DNA of 64,000 nt, taken from positions 6,138,001 through 6,202,000 of the forward strand of contig NZ_LT607410.1 in the NCBI RefSeq assembly GCF_900091515.1, read 5' to 3'. Below are positions 41,816-50,761 of the stretch, piece by piece (the first letter of the stretch is position 1; every line of letters begins with the position of its first letter). The notes under the pieces were generated by a model, which saw nothing but the letters and a program-made list of their open reading frames with translations, ran no database searches and had not been told where the DNA came from. The DNA is from Micromonospora purpureochromogenes (GTDB taxonomy: Bacteria > Actinomycetota > Actinomycetes > Mycobacteriales > Micromonosporaceae). The position numbers and the translations under genes were made by a program.

Positions 41816-42820
41816 TCAGGCCTCCAGCATGGCCCGGCCCAGCGGGGTCAGGGTGTGCAGCACCGTGTTGCGGTCCCGCTGGCTGACCAGCAGCCCGGCG
41901 TTGCGCAGCACGGCGGTGTGCTGGCTGGCGGCGGCCGGCGAGATGTGCAGCCGCCGGGCCACCTCGCCGGTGGTGCAGCCGTCGTCGCTGGCCTCCAGCA
42001 CCGCGGCCCGGGTCCGGCCGAGCAGCGCGGCGAGCGCCTCCCGCCCGGCCCCCTCGCGGTTCGGGCCGGCGCCCTCGCCGGGTGCCGGGACCAGACCGCC
42101 CAGCCGGTCCACCGGATAGACCAGCACCGGGGGCAGCGCCGGGTCGAGCAGGGCCACCGGGGTACGCGCGCAGAAGAACGAGGGCACCAGCAGCAGCCCG
42201 CGCCCGTCCAGGTGCAGCTCCCGGCTGTACGGGTAGTCGTGCACCTCCAACCGGCCGGAGTCCCAGCGCATGGTGGGGCGCAGGCTGGCCAGCAGCCCCT
42301 CCGCCCCGCCGTCGAGCAGGGCACGGGCGCGGCGGTTGCGGTCGGCCTCCACCGCCGCCTGGATCCGCCCCCAGTACGGCTCGAGCGCCACCGACCGGTA
42401 CTGCGTCATCGAGTCGGTCAGCAGTTGCAGCACCTCCGGCTCGCCGCGGGCCAGCGCGGCGGCGGAGGAGGGCAGCGAGTTCGCCCCCGCCAGCACGGTC
42501 AGGTCCCGGTTCAGCAGGTCGATCGGGGTGGCCCGGACCGCCTCCAGCCCCGCCTCGAACCCCACCACGCTCTGGTACGGGGTGAGGAAGTCGGGGAAGT
42601 AGCCGCGCGGCGGGTTCAGCGCGAAGAGCAACCGGAGCTGGTGGGAGGTGACGTCACGGCGCAGCTCGCGGGCGACGCCCCGGCGCCAGTGCGCCATCAG
42701 CGGGTCCCGGGTGCGGCCCTGCAGCAGGTGCAGACTCAGCACCAGCTCCCAGATCGGGTCGGCCGCGGGGGCCACCCTGGTCCGGAGAATGTCCTCCTGG
42801 GAGAAGTGGATCGTCAGCAT
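41816..42820 (-). CDS. ArsR-type winged-helix regulator with large N-terminal domain
   Basis: 334 residues, ATG at 42820. The C-terminal 80 residues are an ArsR-like winged helix (AAVLEASDDGCTTGEVARRL, HISPAAASQHTAVLRNAGLL, VSQRDRNTVLHTLTPLGRAM). The N-terminal 250 residues begin MLTIHFSQEDILRTRVAP and contain PYWGRIQAAVEADRNRRARA and a LLLVPSFFCARTP segment. This architecture is common in Streptomyces and Micromonospora one-component regulators of unknown ligand. It is convergent with fbiB (12 bases apart) and is not obviously linked to F420. Confidence 0.9.
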   Translation of the reverse strand: MLTIHFSQEDILRTRVAPAADPIWELVLSLHLLQGRTRDPLMAHWRRGVARELRRDVTSHQLRLLFALNPPRGYFPDFLTPYQSVVGFEAGLEAVRATPIDLLNRDLTVLAGANSLPSSAAALARGEPEVLQLLTDSMTQYRSVALEPYWGRIQAAVEADRNRRARALLDGGAEGLLASLRPTMRWDSGRLEVHDYPYSRELHLDGRGLLLVPSFFCARTPVALLDPALPPVLVYPVDRLGGLVPAPGEGAGPNREGAGREALAALLGRTRAAVLEASDDGCTTGEVARRLHISPAAASQHTAVLRNAGLLVSQRDRNTVLHTLTPLGRAMLEA

Positions 42821-43099
42821 GGAAGCGCTCCTGAGGGCGGGCAGGGGGATTGCCCACCGACCCTCTGCACTCTACCCGGCCGGCACTTACCTCCACTTTT
42901 AAGCGTGAGCTGAAAAACCTCGACGCCCCCGACCGCGGGTTGGCATGCTCCTACTGCCCGGTCCGGCGTGCGAAGGGGTCCACCAGCCACCCGACCGGGA
43001 CGCCTCGGGGGCGGTGGGCGCGTCCGGGAGACACCACGAGGGTCTGCGGCCCTGGTCCGCAGAGGTGTCCCCCGGGCGCTCCGCGCCGAGCGGGGCCAG

Positions 43100-44140
43100 T
43101 CAGCCGATCCAGAGCGCGACCCGGTGGTCCTCGTCGGTGACGTAGAAGCAGCTCCCGTCCAGCTCGGCCAGGCCCTCCACGTGGTGGAAGGGTGCCAGGT
43201 CGGCCACCAGCTCCCCGGCGACCAGGTGCTCCTCGGCCCCCGGCCGCCAGCGGAAGCGGACGTGCCGGGAGGTCACCCCACCCCCCGCCGGATGGTCGTC
43301 CAGCAGCACCGAGCCCTTGCCCAGCGCGTCGATCGAGCCGACCACCGCCGCGTAGCCGCCGTCGGGGGTCGGGGCGATCGCGCGGAAGCCGACCAGCGCG
43401 CCCGGCGGGGTCACCCCGGTCAGCGCGTACGCCCGGCCGGCCACCGGCCAGTCGCCGTCCCCGGCGAACATCTCCGGCACCCCGGCCAGCTCGACCAGGA
43501 TCGGCTCACCGGCGGCGGTCACCGGGAACCGGAGGCCGAGCAGCACGGTGCCGTCCGGGGTGAACGCGGCGGCCTCCACGTTCAGCGGCAGGTCGTCCTC
43601 GGCGAGCCGGCTCACCCAGCTCTTCGCCCGGGCGGTGCCCCGGGCCAGTGTCTCGACGATGAACCGGCGGCGGACCCGGTCGCCGGGCGGCAGCGGGGTG
43701 AAGGGCGCCTTCGCCAACGCGTCGTTGACCACCCGGTGCACCCGGAACCGGTTGCGCACCACCCGCACCGGCAGGGTCCCCGCCGCCGCGTCGTCCTCCC
43801 GGAACCGGGCCACGAACGCCCGGCGCGGGCGCAGCGGGCCGGCCTTCGAGCCGAAGTGCGAGCCGAAGACGTACACCCAGCCGTCGTGGTGGGCCAGCGC
43901 CTCGCCGTCCTCGGTGCGGCCGTTCTCGACGCCGGCGTCGGCGGGCACGTGCCGGGCGACCCACTCGCCGTCGGAGCGTTCCAGCAGCAGGGCCAGGCAG
44001 CGCTCCACCGGGCCCTCGTCCAGTACCGTCCAGAACCCGCGCCGGGCGCCGTGCGCGCGCAGCAGCGCCGGGGACCGGACCGGCAGCAGGTCACTGGCCT
44101 CGTTGCCGGCCACGACGAACTCGACGAGTCGCAGGGTCAC
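43100..44140 (-). CDS. Hypothetical beta-propeller-like protein
   Basis: 346 residues from GTG 44140 (VTLRLVEFVVAGNEASDLLP). Repeating beta-rich segments (DGWVYVFGSHFGSKAGPLRP, NVEAAAFTPDGTVLLGLRFP, GFRAIAPTPDGGYAAVVGSI, EGLAELDGSCFYVTDEDHRV) with LxxTPDGxxLL-type turns suggest a six-bladed propeller, similar to DUF3616 or phytase-like esterase-like proteins. No signal peptide is visible. It is divergent from the NUDIX gene by 39 bases. Function unknown. Region 42821-43099 beyond its 3' end, 279 bases, holds only small hairpins and no gene. Confidence 0.8.
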   Translation of the reverse strand: MTLRLVEFVVAGNEASDLLPVRSPALLRAHGARRGFWTVLDEGPVERCLALLLERSDGEWVARHVPADAGVENGRTEDGEALAHHDGWVYVFGSHFGSKAGPLRPRRAFVARFREDDAAAGTLPVRVVRNRFRVHRVVNDALAKAPFTPLPPGDRVRRRFIVETLARGTARAKSWVSRLAEDDLPLNVEAAAFTPDGTVLLGLRFPVTAAGEPILVELAGVPEMFAGDGDWPVAGRAYALTGVTPPGALVGFRAIAPTPDGGYAAVVGSIDALGKGSVLLDDHPAGGGVTSRHVRFRWRPGAEEHLVAGELVADLAPFHHVEGLAELDGSCFYVTDEDHRVALWIG

Positions 44141-44179
44141 CGGGCAAGGGTACGGAGCCGACGCTCGTAGAGTGTCGGG

Positions 44180-44785
44180 ATGCCCGACGTCTCCGCCACC
44201 ACCGACCCCGCCCGCCCCCCGTCCCCGTCCGCCGGCGAGGCGGCGCTGCACGCCGACGCGGTGGCGCTGCTGAGCGGATGGACGGCGACCAGCCCCGCCG
44301 CCGCCGAGGCGCGGGACCGCACCCTGGAGCTGCTGACCGCCGGGCCGGTGGCGATGGGCCGCAGCCACCGTCCCGGGCACGTCACCGCCAGCGCGCTGGT
44401 GCTGGACGCCACCGGCGACCGGGTGCTGCTCTGCCTGCACGGCAAGTTCCGCCGGTGGGTGCAGCTCGGCGGGCACTGCGAGCCGGCCGACCGCACCCTC
44501 GCCGCGGCCGCGCTGCGCGAGGCGACCGAGGAGTCGGGGATCGCCGGGCTGGTCGTCGACCCGGTGCCGATCGACGTGGACATCCACCCGGTCGCCTGCC
44601 AGGGCGGCTCGCTGCACCACGACGTACGCTTCGCGGTCTTCGCGCCGCCCGGCGCGGTGGAACGGGTCAGCGACGAGTCCGAGGCGCTGGGCTGGTTCCC
44701 GCCGGACCGGCTGCCCGAGCCGCTGGCCGGCGGGACGGTCCAGCTCGTCGCGCCGGCCCTGGCCGCGCTGCGCCGCCGCGCCTGA
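44180..44785 (+). CDS. NUDIX hydrolase
   Basis: 201 residues, ATG at 44180. The NUDIX box runs from about residue 97 to 120 (GHCEPADRTLAAAALREATEESG), with the REATEE glutamates that bind magnesium. It is preceded by HVTASALVLDATGDRVLLCL and HGKFRRWVQLGG, the typical beta-sheet entry. A 60-residue helical lead (ALHADAVALLSGWTATSPAA) is found in actinomycete enzymes of this subgroup. Hydrolyses a nucleoside diphosphate derivative; substrate unknown. Confidence 0.93.
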   Translation: MPDVSATTDPARPPSPSAGEAALHADAVALLSGWTATSPAAAEARDRTLELLTAGPVAMGRSHRPGHVTASALVLDATGDRVLLCLHGKFRRWVQLGGHCEPADRTLAAAALREATEESGIAGLVVDPVPIDVDIHPVACQGGSLHHDVRFAVFAPPGAVERVSDESEALGWFPPDRLPEPLAGGTVQLVAPALAALRRRA

Positions 44786-44809
44786 GGAGGCGACCGGCGG
44801 CGAGGCGGG

Positions 44810-45901
44810 TCAGACCAGTCCCTCTTCGCCCCGCTCCTTGAGCGCGTCGACCAGCACCTTGACGTCCTGGGCGCGGTCGCGCGGGCAGACCAGCACCGCG
44901 TCCGGGGTGTCCACCACGATCAGGTCCCGCACCCCGAGCGCGGCGACCAGCCGGCCGGACTGCGGCACCACCACCAGGTCGGCGCAGTCGTGCAGCAGCA
45001 CGCCCGGCTTGGCGTCGGTGCCGAGCACCACGTTGCCGGCCGGATCGGCGGGGAGCACGTCACCGAGGGTGTGGAAGTCGCCGACGTCGTTCCAGCCGAA
45101 GTCGCCGGGCACCGTCGCGACCCGGCCGGCCGTCGCCGCGCCCTCCATCACCGCGTAGTCGACGGAGATCTTCGGCAGCGTCGGCCAGACCGTGCCCAGG
45201 ATGTCGTCCTGCTCGGGGGTGCCCCAGGCGGCGGCGATGGCGCTCACCCCGGCGTGCAGGGCCGGCTGCTGGCGGGCCAGTTCGGCGAGGAAGACGTCCA
45301 CCCGCCAGACGAACATGCTGGCGTTCCAGAGGTGCCGCCCCGAGCGCAGGTACGCCTCGGCGACCGGCGCGGCCGGCTTCTCCTTGAACTCGGTGACCGG
45401 GCGCAGTGGACCGTCGCCGATCGGCTCGCCGGTCTCCAGGTAGCCGTACCCGGTCTCGGCACGGGTCGGGGTGATGCCCACCGTCATCAGCAGACCCCGC
45501 TCCGCGCCGCGTACCGCCGCGCGCACCGTGTCCACCCAGGCGTCGGCGTCGCGGATCAGGTGGTCGGCCGCGAAGGAGCCCATCACCGCCTCCGGGTCCC
45601 GCTGCGCGATCACCGCGGCGGCCAGCGCGATCGCCGCGCAGGAGTCCCGCGGCGAGGGCTCCACCAGGATGTTCTCCTCGGGCAGCCCGGCGAGTTGCCG
45701 GGCCACCGCCGCCGCGTGCGCCGCTCCGGTGACGACCAGGATGTGCTCCGGTGTGGTCAGCGGCGCCAGCCGGTTGACGGTCGCCTGGAGCAGTGAGGCG
45801 CTGGTGCCGGTGAGCGGGTGGAGGAACTTGGGGTGCCCCGCGCGGGACAGCGGCCACAGTCTCGTGCCGCTGCCACCCGCCGGGATGACGGCGTAGAGCA
45901 T
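44810..45901 (-). CDS. manC: Mannose-1-phosphate guanylyltransferase
   Basis: 363 residues from ATG 45901 (MLYAVIPAGGSGTRLWPLSR); GTG 45907 would add two residues. Forms GDP-mannose for cell-wall glycans and lipoglycans. Nucleotidyltransferase motifs: IPAGGSGTRLWPLSRAGHPK, EPSPRDSCAAIALAA, MGSFAADHLI, TEFKEKP, LWNASMFVWRVDVFLAEL and VPGDFGWNDVGDFHTL. The family's mannose-specific FxEKP motif is FKEKP here. In mycobacteria manC also lies close to whiB2 and fbiA/fbiB. It precedes (3' of) a glycosyltransferase on the same strand with a 63-base gap. Confidence 0.95.
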   Translation of the reverse strand: MLYAVIPAGGSGTRLWPLSRAGHPKFLHPLTGTSASLLQATVNRLAPLTTPEHILVVTGAAHAAAVARQLAGLPEENILVEPSPRDSCAAIALAAAVIAQRDPEAVMGSFAADHLIRDADAWVDTVRAAVRGAERGLLMTVGITPTRAETGYGYLETGEPIGDGPLRPVTEFKEKPAAPVAEAYLRSGRHLWNASMFVWRVDVFLAELARQQPALHAGVSAIAAAWGTPEQDDILGTVWPTLPKISVDYAVMEGAATAGRVATVPGDFGWNDVGDFHTLGDVLPADPAGNVVLGTDAKPGVLLHDCADLVVVPQSGRLVAALGVRDLIVVDTPDAVLVCPRDRAQDVKVLVDALKERGEEGLV

Positions 45902-45964
45902 CAGCACATCATGCCCGAACCGTTTCGGGGCGGACGCGGGGTCGTTCGCCGGGTCGTCGCACGC

Positions 45965-47110
45965 TCAGGCCCGGGCCCGGCTCCACGCCGCGATGTGCAC
46001 CTCGGCGCTGGACCCCCAGGTGAACTCCTTGGCCCGGTCGAAACCGGCCTTGGCCAGGGAGAGCCGGCGCTGCTCGTCGTCGAGGAGGGCGGCCAGGTCG
46101 GTGGCGATCTGCTCCGGGTCCTCGCTGGTGTAGGCGACCGCGTCGCCACCCACCTCGGGCAGGGAGAGGCGCGGGGTGGTGAGCACCGGGGCCGCGCACG
46201 CCATCGCCTCCAGGATCGGCAGCCCGAACCCCTCGCCGTACGACGGGTAGGCGGCCACCAGCGCGCCGCCGAGGAAGCCGGGCAGGTCGGCGTAGCGCAG
46301 ATAGCCCGGGCGCAGCAGGCGCAGGTGCGACGGCACCTCGGCCACCGCGCGGTCGATGTCGTCGTCGTGCCCCTGGCCGCCGGCCACCACCAGGGCCGGC
46401 GGGTTGTCCCGGTCGCCCACCGCGCGGGCCCAGCCGCGGATCAGGTTGGGGACGTTCTTGCGCGGCTCCTTGGCGCCGAGGAAGGCGACGTAGCTGCTGT
46501 TGCCCAGCCCCAGCCGGGCCCGGACCCGGGCCTTCTCCTCCTCGCTGGGCGCGTGGAAGGCCGCGTGGTCGACGCCGTGATAGGCGACGTCGATCCGGGT
46601 GGGATCGGCGTCGAGCAGCCGGATCAGCTCGTCCCGGGTGGCCTTGCTCGGCACGATCACCCGGTCGGCCCGGCGCAGCGAGGTCTTGATCGCGCTGCGG
46701 AAGAACGTCCGCCGGGACTTGTCGTAGTGCTCCGGCTCGGTGAAGAAGGTCGCGTCGTGCACGGTCACGGTGACCGGGCAGCCGGCCCGCAGCGGGCAGG
46801 TGTAGAAGGGCGAGTGCAGCACCTCGGCGCCGACCTGCTGGGCGAGCAGCGGCAGGCCGGTCTGCTCCCAGGCGAGGCGGGCGGGCCGGTGCGCGACGGC
46901 CGCCGGGGCGGGGATGACCTCCGCGCCCGGCAGCATCCGGGTGTAGCGCTCCAGGTCGGTGCGGAGGCTGACCACGACCAGGTCCACCCCCGAACCGCAC
47001 ACGGTGCCGAGGGCGCCGAGGAGGCCGTCGACGTATCTACCGACGCCGCCACGGTCGGCGGGGACACTCGTGGCGTCGATGAGCACGCGGGGCGGGCGAC
47101 CGGCGGTCAC
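45965..47110 (-). CDS. Family 1/GT4-type glycosyltransferase
   Basis: 381 residues from GTG 47110, with AAGGAG upstream. GT-B fold: the N-terminal donor side begins RVLIDATSVPADRGGVGRYV; the middle has VTVTVHDATFFTEPEHYDKS and RVIVPSKATRDELI; the sugar-nucleotide site reads FLGAKEPRKNVPNLIRGWAR and SYGEGFGLPILEAMACAAPV, the E-x7-E motif of GT4 enzymes. It likely uses GDP-mannose given the downstream manC, possibly making a mannosylated envelope component. It is divergent from the TIGR03089 gene. Confidence 0.92.
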   Translation of the reverse strand: MTAGRPPRVLIDATSVPADRGGVGRYVDGLLGALGTVCGSGVDLVVVSLRTDLERYTRMLPGAEVIPAPAAVAHRPARLAWEQTGLPLLAQQVGAEVLHSPFYTCPLRAGCPVTVTVHDATFFTEPEHYDKSRRTFFRSAIKTSLRRADRVIVPSKATRDELIRLLDADPTRIDVAYHGVDHAAFHAPSEEEKARVRARLGLGNSSYVAFLGAKEPRKNVPNLIRGWARAVGDRDNPPALVVAGGQGHDDDIDRAVAEVPSHLRLLRPGYLRYADLPGFLGGALVAAYPSYGEGFGLPILEAMACAAPVLTTPRLSLPEVGGDAVAYTSEDPEQIATDLAALLDDEQRRLSLAKAGFDRAKEFTWGSSAEVHIAAWSRARA

Positions 47111-47261
47111 GGGGCGACTCCTTGAACTGGCGGGTCTGTGGGGAACAACACTCCGGGCAAGCCTACGCCGGAGCCCGGTCCGGACGCTGACTGCGACCCG
47201 ACGGTACGCCGACTTGTCATCGTCATCGAGTACGGGTCCCGGCGGCGTATCGTTCGCGCCG

Positions 47262-47951
47262 ATGGCCGAGAACATTGCCCGGGTCTTCGCCGACGCGATC
47301 GCGACCGACCCCGCCCGCCCCCTGCTGACCTGGTACGACGACGCCACCGGCGAACGCACCGAACTGTCCGGCGCGACCCTGGCGAACTGGGTGGCCAAGA
47401 CCGCCAACCTGCTCGTCGACGAGCTCGCCCTCTCCCCCGGCGATGCCGCCGCGGTGCTGCTCCCGCCGCACTGGCAGACCGCCGCGGTGCTGCTGGGCTG
47501 CTGGTCGGCGGGGGTGACGGTGGCCGACACGCCGGGCGACGTGGACGTGCTCTTCGCCGCCGCCGACCGGGTCGCCGAGACGGCCGCCTGGCCCGCCGGG
47601 GACCGGTACGCCCTGGCGCTGGCCCCGTTCGCCGCCCCGCTGCGCGCGGTGCCGGCCGGTTTCGCCGACTACGTCGTCGAGGTACGCACCCACGGCGACC
47701 ACTTCACGCCGTACTCGCCGGGCGGCCCGGGCGACGCGGCGCTGCTGGCCCGGGCGACCGACCGCGCGATGGAGCTGTGCGTCGCCCCCGGCGACCGCCT
47801 CCTGGTCGACGCCGCCCGGCACCCCGACCCGGTCGACTGGCTGCTCGCCCCGCTGGTGCGGGGCGCCAGCATCGTCCTCTGCGGCAACCTCGACGCCACC
47901 CGGCTCGACGGCCGGGTGGCGTCCGAGAAGGTGACCCGGATCCTCCCCTGA
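47262..47951 (+). CDS. TIGR03089-family protein (truncated ANL-like)
   Basis: 229 residues, ATG at 47262. It resembles the N-terminal part of acyl-CoA synthetases: PLLTWYDDATGERTELSGAT, LANWVAKTANLLVDELALSP, GDAAAVLLPPHWQTAAVLLG. It lacks the P-loop SGTTGxPK and the C-terminal lid, so adenylate formation is not expected. TIGR03089 proteins are a conserved actinobacterial family of this size and of unknown function, which argues against a degraded gene. Followed by a perfect 10-bp hairpin shared with the convergent ligase gene. Confidence 0.92.
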   Translation: MAENIARVFADAIATDPARPLLTWYDDATGERTELSGATLANWVAKTANLLVDELALSPGDAAAVLLPPHWQTAAVLLGCWSAGVTVADTPGDVDVLFAAADRVAETAAWPAGDRYALALAPFAAPLRAVPAGFADYVVEVRTHGDHFTPYSPGGPGDAALLARATDRAMELCVAPGDRLLVDAARHPDPVDWLLAPLVRGASIVLCGNLDATRLDGRVASEKVTRILP

Positions 47952-47956
47952 GCCCG

Positions 47957-47991
47957 GCCCCGCACCCCGCGCCGCGGACGCGGTGCGGGGC
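47957..47991. terminator. Bidirectional hairpin
   Basis: Arms GCCCCGCACC (47957-47966) and GGTGCGGGGC (47982-47991) with a GC-rich loop, between the convergent stops at 47951 and 47995. Confidence 0.65.
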
Positions 47992-47994
47992 GGG

Positions 47995-50043
47995 TCAGGC
48001 GGGGGTGGGGGTGTCGTGGTCGCTGGCGCGGCGCTGGGCGAAGGTGGCGAAGGCGGTCAGCGACTCGGGGTTGACCAGCGCGCCCTTGGCGGCGGCCGAG
48101 TCCACCGGGGTGCCGGTGAGGATCTTCTTGACCGGCACCTCCAGCTTCTTCGCCGACAGGGTGCGCGGCACGGCGCGGACCTGGTGGATCTCGTCCGGAA
48201 CGTGCCGCGGCGACAGGGCGGTGCGCAGCTCGCGGCAGATCTTCCGACGCAGCGCGTCGTCCAGCTCCAGACCCTCGGCGAGGACCACGAAGAGCAGCAG
48301 CTCACCCGCGCCGCCCTCGTCGTCCTCCAGGTGCACGACCACCGAGTCGACGACCTCGTCCAGCCCCTCGACCACCGAGTAGAACTCGGCGGTGCCGAGC
48401 CGCACGCCGCCCCGGTTCAGGGTGGCGTCCGAGCGGCCGGTGATGACGCAGCCGCCCCGCTCGTTGATCGTGATCCAGTCGCCGTGCCGCCACACCCCGG
48501 GGTAGACGTCGAAGTACGCCTCCCGGTAGCGGCGGCCGTCCGGGTCGTTCCAGAAGCCCACCGGCATGCTCGGCATCGGCGCGGTGATCACCAGCTCGCC
48601 CAGCTCGCCGATGACCGGGGTGCCGTCGGCGGAGCGGGCCTCCACCTTCGCGCCGAGCGCCCGGCAGGTGATCTCACCGGCGTGCACCGGCAGCAGCGGC
48701 ACCCCGCCGACGAACCCGGTGCAGACGTCCGTGCCGCCGGAGAGGGACTGGAGCTGGAGGCGCTGGCCGACCGTCTCGTACACCCAGGTGAAGCCCTCGG
48801 CGGGCAGCGGCGCGCCGGTCGAGCCGACCCCGCGCAGCGCGGCGAGGTCGGCGATCTCGCTGGGCACCAGGCCGGCCTTGCGGCAGGCCAGCAGGAACGG
48901 CGCCGAGGTGCCGAAGTACGTCGTCTGGGTCTCCTCGGCCAGCCGCCAGAGCGCACCCAGGTCGGGGTGGCCCGGGTTGCCGTCGAAGAGCACGATCGTC
49001 GCGCCCACCGCCGGGGCGGAGACCAGGAAGTTCCACATCATCCAGCCGGTGGTGGTGAACCAGAAGAATCGGTCGGCCGGACCCAGGTCGTGGTGCAGGG
49101 CGAGCATCTTCAGGTGCTCCAGCAGGATGCCCCCGTGCCCGTGCACGATCGGCTTGGGCAGGCCGGTGGTGCCCGAGGAGTAGAGCACGTAGAGCGGGTG
49201 GTCGAACGGCACCGGGGTGAAGGTCAGCGGCTCGTCGGTCGCGGCCGCCAGCTCGTCCCAGCCCAACGCGCCCTCTGGCGCGGCCTTCATTCGGTCCGGA
49301 GTGCCGCCTAGCGGCGCGGAGGCCGAATTATGGCCGTCGGCACCGGCCGGGTCGAGGTACGCGATGCCGACGGTGTGCTCCAGCGAGGGCAGCGCGGCCC
49401 GGATGGCGGCCACCTCGCCGCGCCGGTCGACCGGCTTGTCGCCGTACCGGTAGCCGTCCACGGCCACCAGCACCTTCGGCTCGATCTGCTGCCAGCGGTC
49501 GGTGACGCTGCGGGTGCCGAACTCGGGCGCGCAGGAGGAGAAGATCGCGCCGAGGCTGCTGGTGGCCAGCAGCAGCACGTACGTCTCGGGGATGTTCGGG
49601 GCGTACGCGGCCACCCGGTCCCCGGCGACCACGCCGAGCCGGCGCAGCCCGGCCGCCACCCGGCGGACCTGCTCACGCAGCTGGGCCGCGGTCAGCGTGA
49701 CCGGCGCGCGGGTCTGGCCGTGCGCGATCACCACCGGGTCGTCGTCCGAGCGTCCCGGCATCCGCAGCACGTTCTCGGCGTAGTTGAGCGTCGCTCCGGG
49801 GAACCAGCGGGTGCCCGGCATCGCCGGGTCGGTCAGGGTCGCCGTCGGCGGGGTGTGCGCGACGACCTCGAAGTGGTCCCAGACCGAGCGCCAGAATGCG
49901 GCCAGGTCCTCGACCGACCAGCGCCACAGCTCGTCGTAGTCGGCGAAGTCCAGCCCGCGGTGCTCACGCAGCCAACGCAGGTAGTTCCCGATCCGCGACC
50001 GCTGGAGTACGTCCGCCGGCGGCGTCCACAGCACGTCACCCAC
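47995..50043 (-). CDS. Acetoacetate--CoA ligase
   Basis: 682 residues from GTG 50043, with GGGAGGGTGGAG upstream; the open frame to 50097 was trimmed. Activates acetoacetate to acetoacetyl-CoA through an adenylate. P-loop LYSSGTTGLPKPIVHGHGG, the A5-type WMMWNFLVSAPAVGATIVLF, FGTSAPFLLACRKAG and a C-terminal PRTLSAKKLEVPVKKIL lysine motif. The GDVLWTPPADVLQRSRIGNY opening and LTDPAMPGTRWFPGATLNYA are specific for the acetoacetyl-CoA synthetase branch. It stands alone but lies near a thioesterase and an acyl-CoA dehydrogenase. Confidence 0.95.
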   Translation of the reverse strand: MGDVLWTPPADVLQRSRIGNYLRWLREHRGLDFADYDELWRWSVEDLAAFWRSVWDHFEVVAHTPPTATLTDPAMPGTRWFPGATLNYAENVLRMPGRSDDDPVVIAHGQTRAPVTLTAAQLREQVRRVAAGLRRLGVVAGDRVAAYAPNIPETYVLLLATSSLGAIFSSCAPEFGTRSVTDRWQQIEPKVLVAVDGYRYGDKPVDRRGEVAAIRAALPSLEHTVGIAYLDPAGADGHNSASAPLGGTPDRMKAAPEGALGWDELAAATDEPLTFTPVPFDHPLYVLYSSGTTGLPKPIVHGHGGILLEHLKMLALHHDLGPADRFFWFTTTGWMMWNFLVSAPAVGATIVLFDGNPGHPDLGALWRLAEETQTTYFGTSAPFLLACRKAGLVPSEIADLAALRGVGSTGAPLPAEGFTWVYETVGQRLQLQSLSGGTDVCTGFVGGVPLLPVHAGEITCRALGAKVEARSADGTPVIGELGELVITAPMPSMPVGFWNDPDGRRYREAYFDVYPGVWRHGDWITINERGGCVITGRSDATLNRGGVRLGTAEFYSVVEGLDEVVDSVVVHLEDDEGGAGELLLFVVLAEGLELDDALRRKICRELRTALSPRHVPDEIHQVRAVPRTLSAKKLEVPVKKILTGTPVDSAAAKGALVNPESLTAFATFAQRRASDHDTPTPA

Positions 50044-50219
50044 TGCTCCACCCTCCCTCGGGCCCCGCACCACACTGTGAATGGGCCGTGGCGCCATCTT
50101 GCCCTACCTCGAAGCGTCATTCTCCGCACCCGGCGCCGGTGAGGGGGCGTGGCCGGTCCACACGCCGGACCGGCCACCTGTGTGGGTCGCGCCGCGACCG
50201 GGCGGGCGGGACGGACGCC

Positions 50220-50738
50220 TCAGCCGGCCCGGTGCGCCTGGATGGCCCGGCGCCTGGCCAGCCGGTGCGCCCGGCGGATCTCCGCCTCCCGGAACCGGCG
50301 CTCGTCCTCCGGGGTCTCCGGCAGCACGGGCCGGACCGCCCGGGGCGCGCCGCCCACGTCGACACCGACGAAGACCAGGTACGCGGTGGCCACCCGGACC
50401 GGCTCGTCCTCGGCCGAGTCCCAGCGCTCGGCGACCACCCGGACGCCCACCTCCATCGAGGTCTGCCCGGTCCAGTTCACCTGGGCGTGCGCGTGCACCA
50501 GGTCGCCGACCCGGACCGCCTCGGAGAAGACGATCTCGTCGATGGCGGCGGTGACGGCGGTGCCCCCGCTGTGCCGCGCCGCGGCGGCCCCGGCCACGTC
50601 GTCGACGAACTTCATCAGCACCCCGCCGTGCACCGTCCCGTAGAGGTTGACGTCGACGGCGGTCATGATGCGGCTCAGCGTGACCCGGGAGTACGAGGTG
50701 GGCTTGCCCGGCGGGGCGGCGGAGGGGTGCTCGGTCAT
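50220..50738 (-). CDS. Acyl-CoA thioesterase (hotdog fold)
   Basis: 172 residues, ATG at 50738. Hotdog thioesterase: SRIMTAVDVNLYGTVHGGVL, FVDDVAGAAAARHSGGTAVT, ARVNW-like QVNWTGQTSMEVGVRVVAE and a basic C-terminal helix. The NxxGxxHGGxLMxxxD motif carries the catalytic Asp/Asn. Broad-range acyl-CoA hydrolase is the usual annotation; chain-length preference is unknown. It diverges from the small membrane protein gene by 23 bases. Confidence 0.93.
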   Translation of the reverse strand: MTEHPSAAPPGKPTSYSRVTLSRIMTAVDVNLYGTVHGGVLMKFVDDVAGAAAARHSGGTAVTAAIDEIVFSEAVRVGDLVHAHAQVNWTGQTSMEVGVRVVAERWDSAEDEPVRVATAYLVFVGVDVGGAPRAVRPVLPETPEDERRFREAEIRRAHRLARRRAIQAHRAG

Positions 50739-50761
50739 GGCGGAAACGGTACGGTGCGCGG

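Noticed and set aside
42850..43140. Small frame with CSYCPVRRAKG in the gap after the beta-propeller-like gene
   Set aside because: No ribosome binding site, no plausible domain, overlaps a neighbouring gene end.
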